Positions 5,368 through 7,009 of a DNA stretch of 7,009 nt are shown piece after piece. Position 1 is the stretch's first letter; each line of letters starts with the position of its first letter. Source of the stretch: Adhaeribacter sp. Its GTDB lineage: Bacteria; Bacteroidota; Bacteroidia; Cytophagales; Hymenobacteraceae. The translations under genes and the position numbers were made by a program. The notes under the pieces were generated by a model. The model saw nothing but the letters and a program-made list of their open reading frames with translations, was not told the DNA's origin and ran no database searches. The DNA lies in assembly GCA_028288395.1 (NCBI GenBank), contig JAQBNV010000333.1, positions 1 to 7,009 of the forward strand. The letters run 5' to 3'.

Positions 5368-5391
5368 AGAAAAATATAAATTAATATACAA

Positions 5392-7009
5392 ATGCTTAGT
5401 TTTCGTTCCGAATTAGAAAACCCGATTGTTCAGAAAGAAATTATTGAACTCGACAAAAAAATACGGCAGTTCCGGGGAGGCCAGTTGCCCGAAGAAAAGT
5501 TTCGGAGCCTGCGCTTAACCCGTGGTATATACGGTCAGCGCCAGCCGGGCGTACAGATGGTGCGGATTAAATTACCTTTCGGTCGCGTTACGGTAAAGCA
5601 ATGGAACCGCATTTGCGATGTTTCGGATGAATATGCTTCTAAAAACCTGCACCTTACTACCCGTCAGGATATTCAGATTCACTTTGTGAGCCTGGATCGT
5701 ACGCCGGAGCTATGGGAAAAACTGGCCCAGGACGACATAACCCTGCGGGAAGCCTGCGGTAATACGGTCCGTAACGTTACGGCGTCGGCTAACGCTGGTA
5801 TAGACCCGAACGAGCCCTTTGATGTATCGCCGTACGCCCACGAAACATTTAAATATTTTGTCCGCAACCCCATTTGCCAAGAAATGGGCCGTAAGTTTAA
5901 AATTGCCTTCTCTTCCGGGGAGTCCGATACGGCTTTTGCCTATATCCACGATATTGGGCTAATACCCAAAGTGCAGTTCCAGAACGGCGAAGAAGTGCGG
6001 GGCTTTAAGGTTAAGGTTGGCGGCGGCTTGGGCGCGCAACCGATGCTGGCCTATACCGCCTACGAGTTTTTGCCCGAAGATCAGGTAATTCCTTTAATTG
6101 AATCGGTAATTCGGGTATTTGACCGCCACGGCGAACGCGTGAGCCGCAACAAGGCCCGTATGAAATACCTGATTCAAAAAATCGGGTTTGACGCCTTTAT
6201 GGAATTAGTAGCCCAGGAGCGCATTGCCAACAAAACCAAATCTTACATAATCGATCGCAACAGTGTGCTGCCCTCCGAACCGGCCCCGGTAAAAGAAGTA
6301 CCGGCCGTGGATATTTTAAACCAGCAGCACTACGATGCGTGGCTTAAAACAAACGCAGTAGAACAAAAGCAAAAAGGCTTTTATGCCGTATGGGTACGGG
6401 TACTGAAGGGCGATATTCCTACCGGGAAAGCCCGCATATTGGCCCAAATGGTAGCTGATTTCGCCGCCGACGACATCCGGATTACCCCGAACCAGGGTTT
6501 ATTGTTAAAATCTATCCGGCCCGAGGCCTTGCCTTACGTATTCCACGTACTCGACAGCCTGGGCTTTGCGCTGCCTGGGTTTAACAGCACTACCGATATT
6601 ACAACCTGCCCGGGCACCGATACCTGTAATTTAGGTATTACCAACAGCATGGATTTAGCCGCGGTATTGGAAACCATGATGCTGGATGAGTTTCCGGATT
6701 TGATTTACAACAACGATATCAGTATAAAAATAAGCGGCTGTATGAACTCCTGCGGACAGCATGGGTTGGCCCAGATTGGTTTCCACGGCAGCTCTATCAA
6801 ACACGGGGTACAGGTGATTCCGGCCTTGCAGGTAATGCTGGGTGGCGGCACCATTGCCAACGGCGAAGGTCGTTTGGCCGAACGGGTCGTAAAAGTGCCA
6901 ACTAAAAAAGGTCCCGATATTCTGCGGACTTTATTTAACGATTTTGAAGCGAATGGTCAGGAAGGGGAACTCTTCAACCAATATTACGACCGCCAAAGCA
7001 AAAATTATT
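5392..7009 (+). CDS. Nitrite/sulfite reductase, siroheme type, probably assimilatory sulfite reductase (3' partial)
   Basis: The reading frame is open from ATG at 5392 to the window end (539 codons seen), so the C-terminus is missing. It is a siroheme [4Fe-4S] hemoprotein that would carry out six-electron reduction of sulfite to sulfide (or nitrite to ammonia). The first ferredoxin-like half contains the siroheme-contact motif TTRQDIQ (89-95, Arg91) and GNTVRNVTAS (123-132, Arg127). Lysines in RKFKIAF (167-173) and GFKVKVGGG (204-212) fit the substrate/siroheme pocket. The second half has the cluster cysteines: Cys406 and Cys412 (CPGTDTC), then Cys450 and Cys454 (GCMNSCGQHG), the exact C-x5-C...C-x3-C family pattern. 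Sequence alone does not separate sulfite from nitrite reductases well, but the two cysteine leaders upstream favour sulfite and cysteine synthesis. The start has no Shine-Dalgarno sequence, only A/T-rich bases. Confidence 0.93.
   Translation, partial: MLSFRSELENPIVQKEIIELDKKIRQFRGGQLPEEKFRSLRLTRGIYGQRQPGVQMVRIKLPFGRVTVKQWNRICDVSDEYASKNLHLTTRQDIQIHFVSLDRTPELWEKLAQDDITLREACGNTVRNVTASANAGIDPNEPFDVSPYAHETFKYFVRNPICQEMGRKFKIAFSSGESDTAFAYIHDIGLIPKVQFQNGEEVRGFKVKVGGGLGAQPMLAYTAYEFLPEDQVIPLIESVIRVFDRHGERVSRNKARMKYLIQKIGFDAFMELVAQERIANKTKSYIIDRNSVLPSEPAPVKEVPAVDILNQQHYDAWLKTNAVEQKQKGFYAVWVRVLKGDIPTGKARILAQMVADFAADDIRITPNQGLLLKSIRPEALPYVFHVLDSLGFALPGFNSTTDITTCPGTDTCNLGITNSMDLAAVLETMMLDEFPDLIYNNDISIKISGCMNSCGQHGLAQIGFHGSSIKHGVQVIPALQVMLGGGTIANGEGRLAERVVKVPTKKGPDILRTLFNDFEANGQEGELFNQYYDRQSKNY

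Noticed and set aside
5031..5391. SAM riboswitch or T-box as the explanation of the reductase leader
   Set aside because: I see no SAM riboswitch core or T-box (the TGGNACC-type tRNA acceptor motif). The two Cys-rich ORFs with competing hairpins explain the region better.
5679..5949. Two minus-strand open frames inside the reductase gene
   Set aside because: They are antisense shadows of a clearly coding plus-strand frame with intact cofactor motifs.

Overview
The window looks like a chromosomal segment of a Bacteroidota member, probably a Cytophagales-type aerobe. The evidence is mixed: a perfect TAnnTTTG -7 promoter box, A/T-rich starts without Shine-Dalgarno sequences, moderate GC in most genes, and the style of the encoded proteins. 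The genus cannot be fixed from sequence alone.

Layout: a bidirectional-looking terminator (1-36) closes a minus-strand GH1-like glycoside hydrolase gene (96-1310). A 483-base gene-free stretch (1311-1793) separates it from a plus-strand O6-methylguanine-DNA methyltransferase gene (ogt, 1794-2291). This converges on a minus-strand kynureninase gene (kynU, 2342-3613). Upstream of kynU lies a visibly AT-richer type I methionine aminopeptidase gene (map, 3807-4571, minus strand). It carries a 131-base attC-like hairpin at its 3' end, and a GTTAGCG site upstream of its start that exactly complements the hairpin's outer CGCTAAC. This is the geometry of an integron-type gene cassette (about 3636-4622). 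It appears to have been dropped between kynU and the promoter kynU may originally have used.

The most interesting region is 5019-5391, upstream of a nitrite/sulfite reductase gene (5392 to the window end, 3' truncated). It holds a Bacteroidota -7 box and then two tandem transcription attenuators. Each consists of a short cysteine-rich leader ORF (26 codons with 6 Cys; 28 codons with five consecutive Cys) followed by an intrinsic terminator. In both cases a segment just downstream of the Cys codons (just after the stop in the first, inside the ORF in the second) can pair with the terminator's 5' arm as an antiterminator. This is a complete, duplicated, ribosome-stalling attenuation logic that would sense charged tRNA-Cys and control sulfur reduction for cysteine synthesis. 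It also argues that the reductase works on sulfite rather than nitrite.
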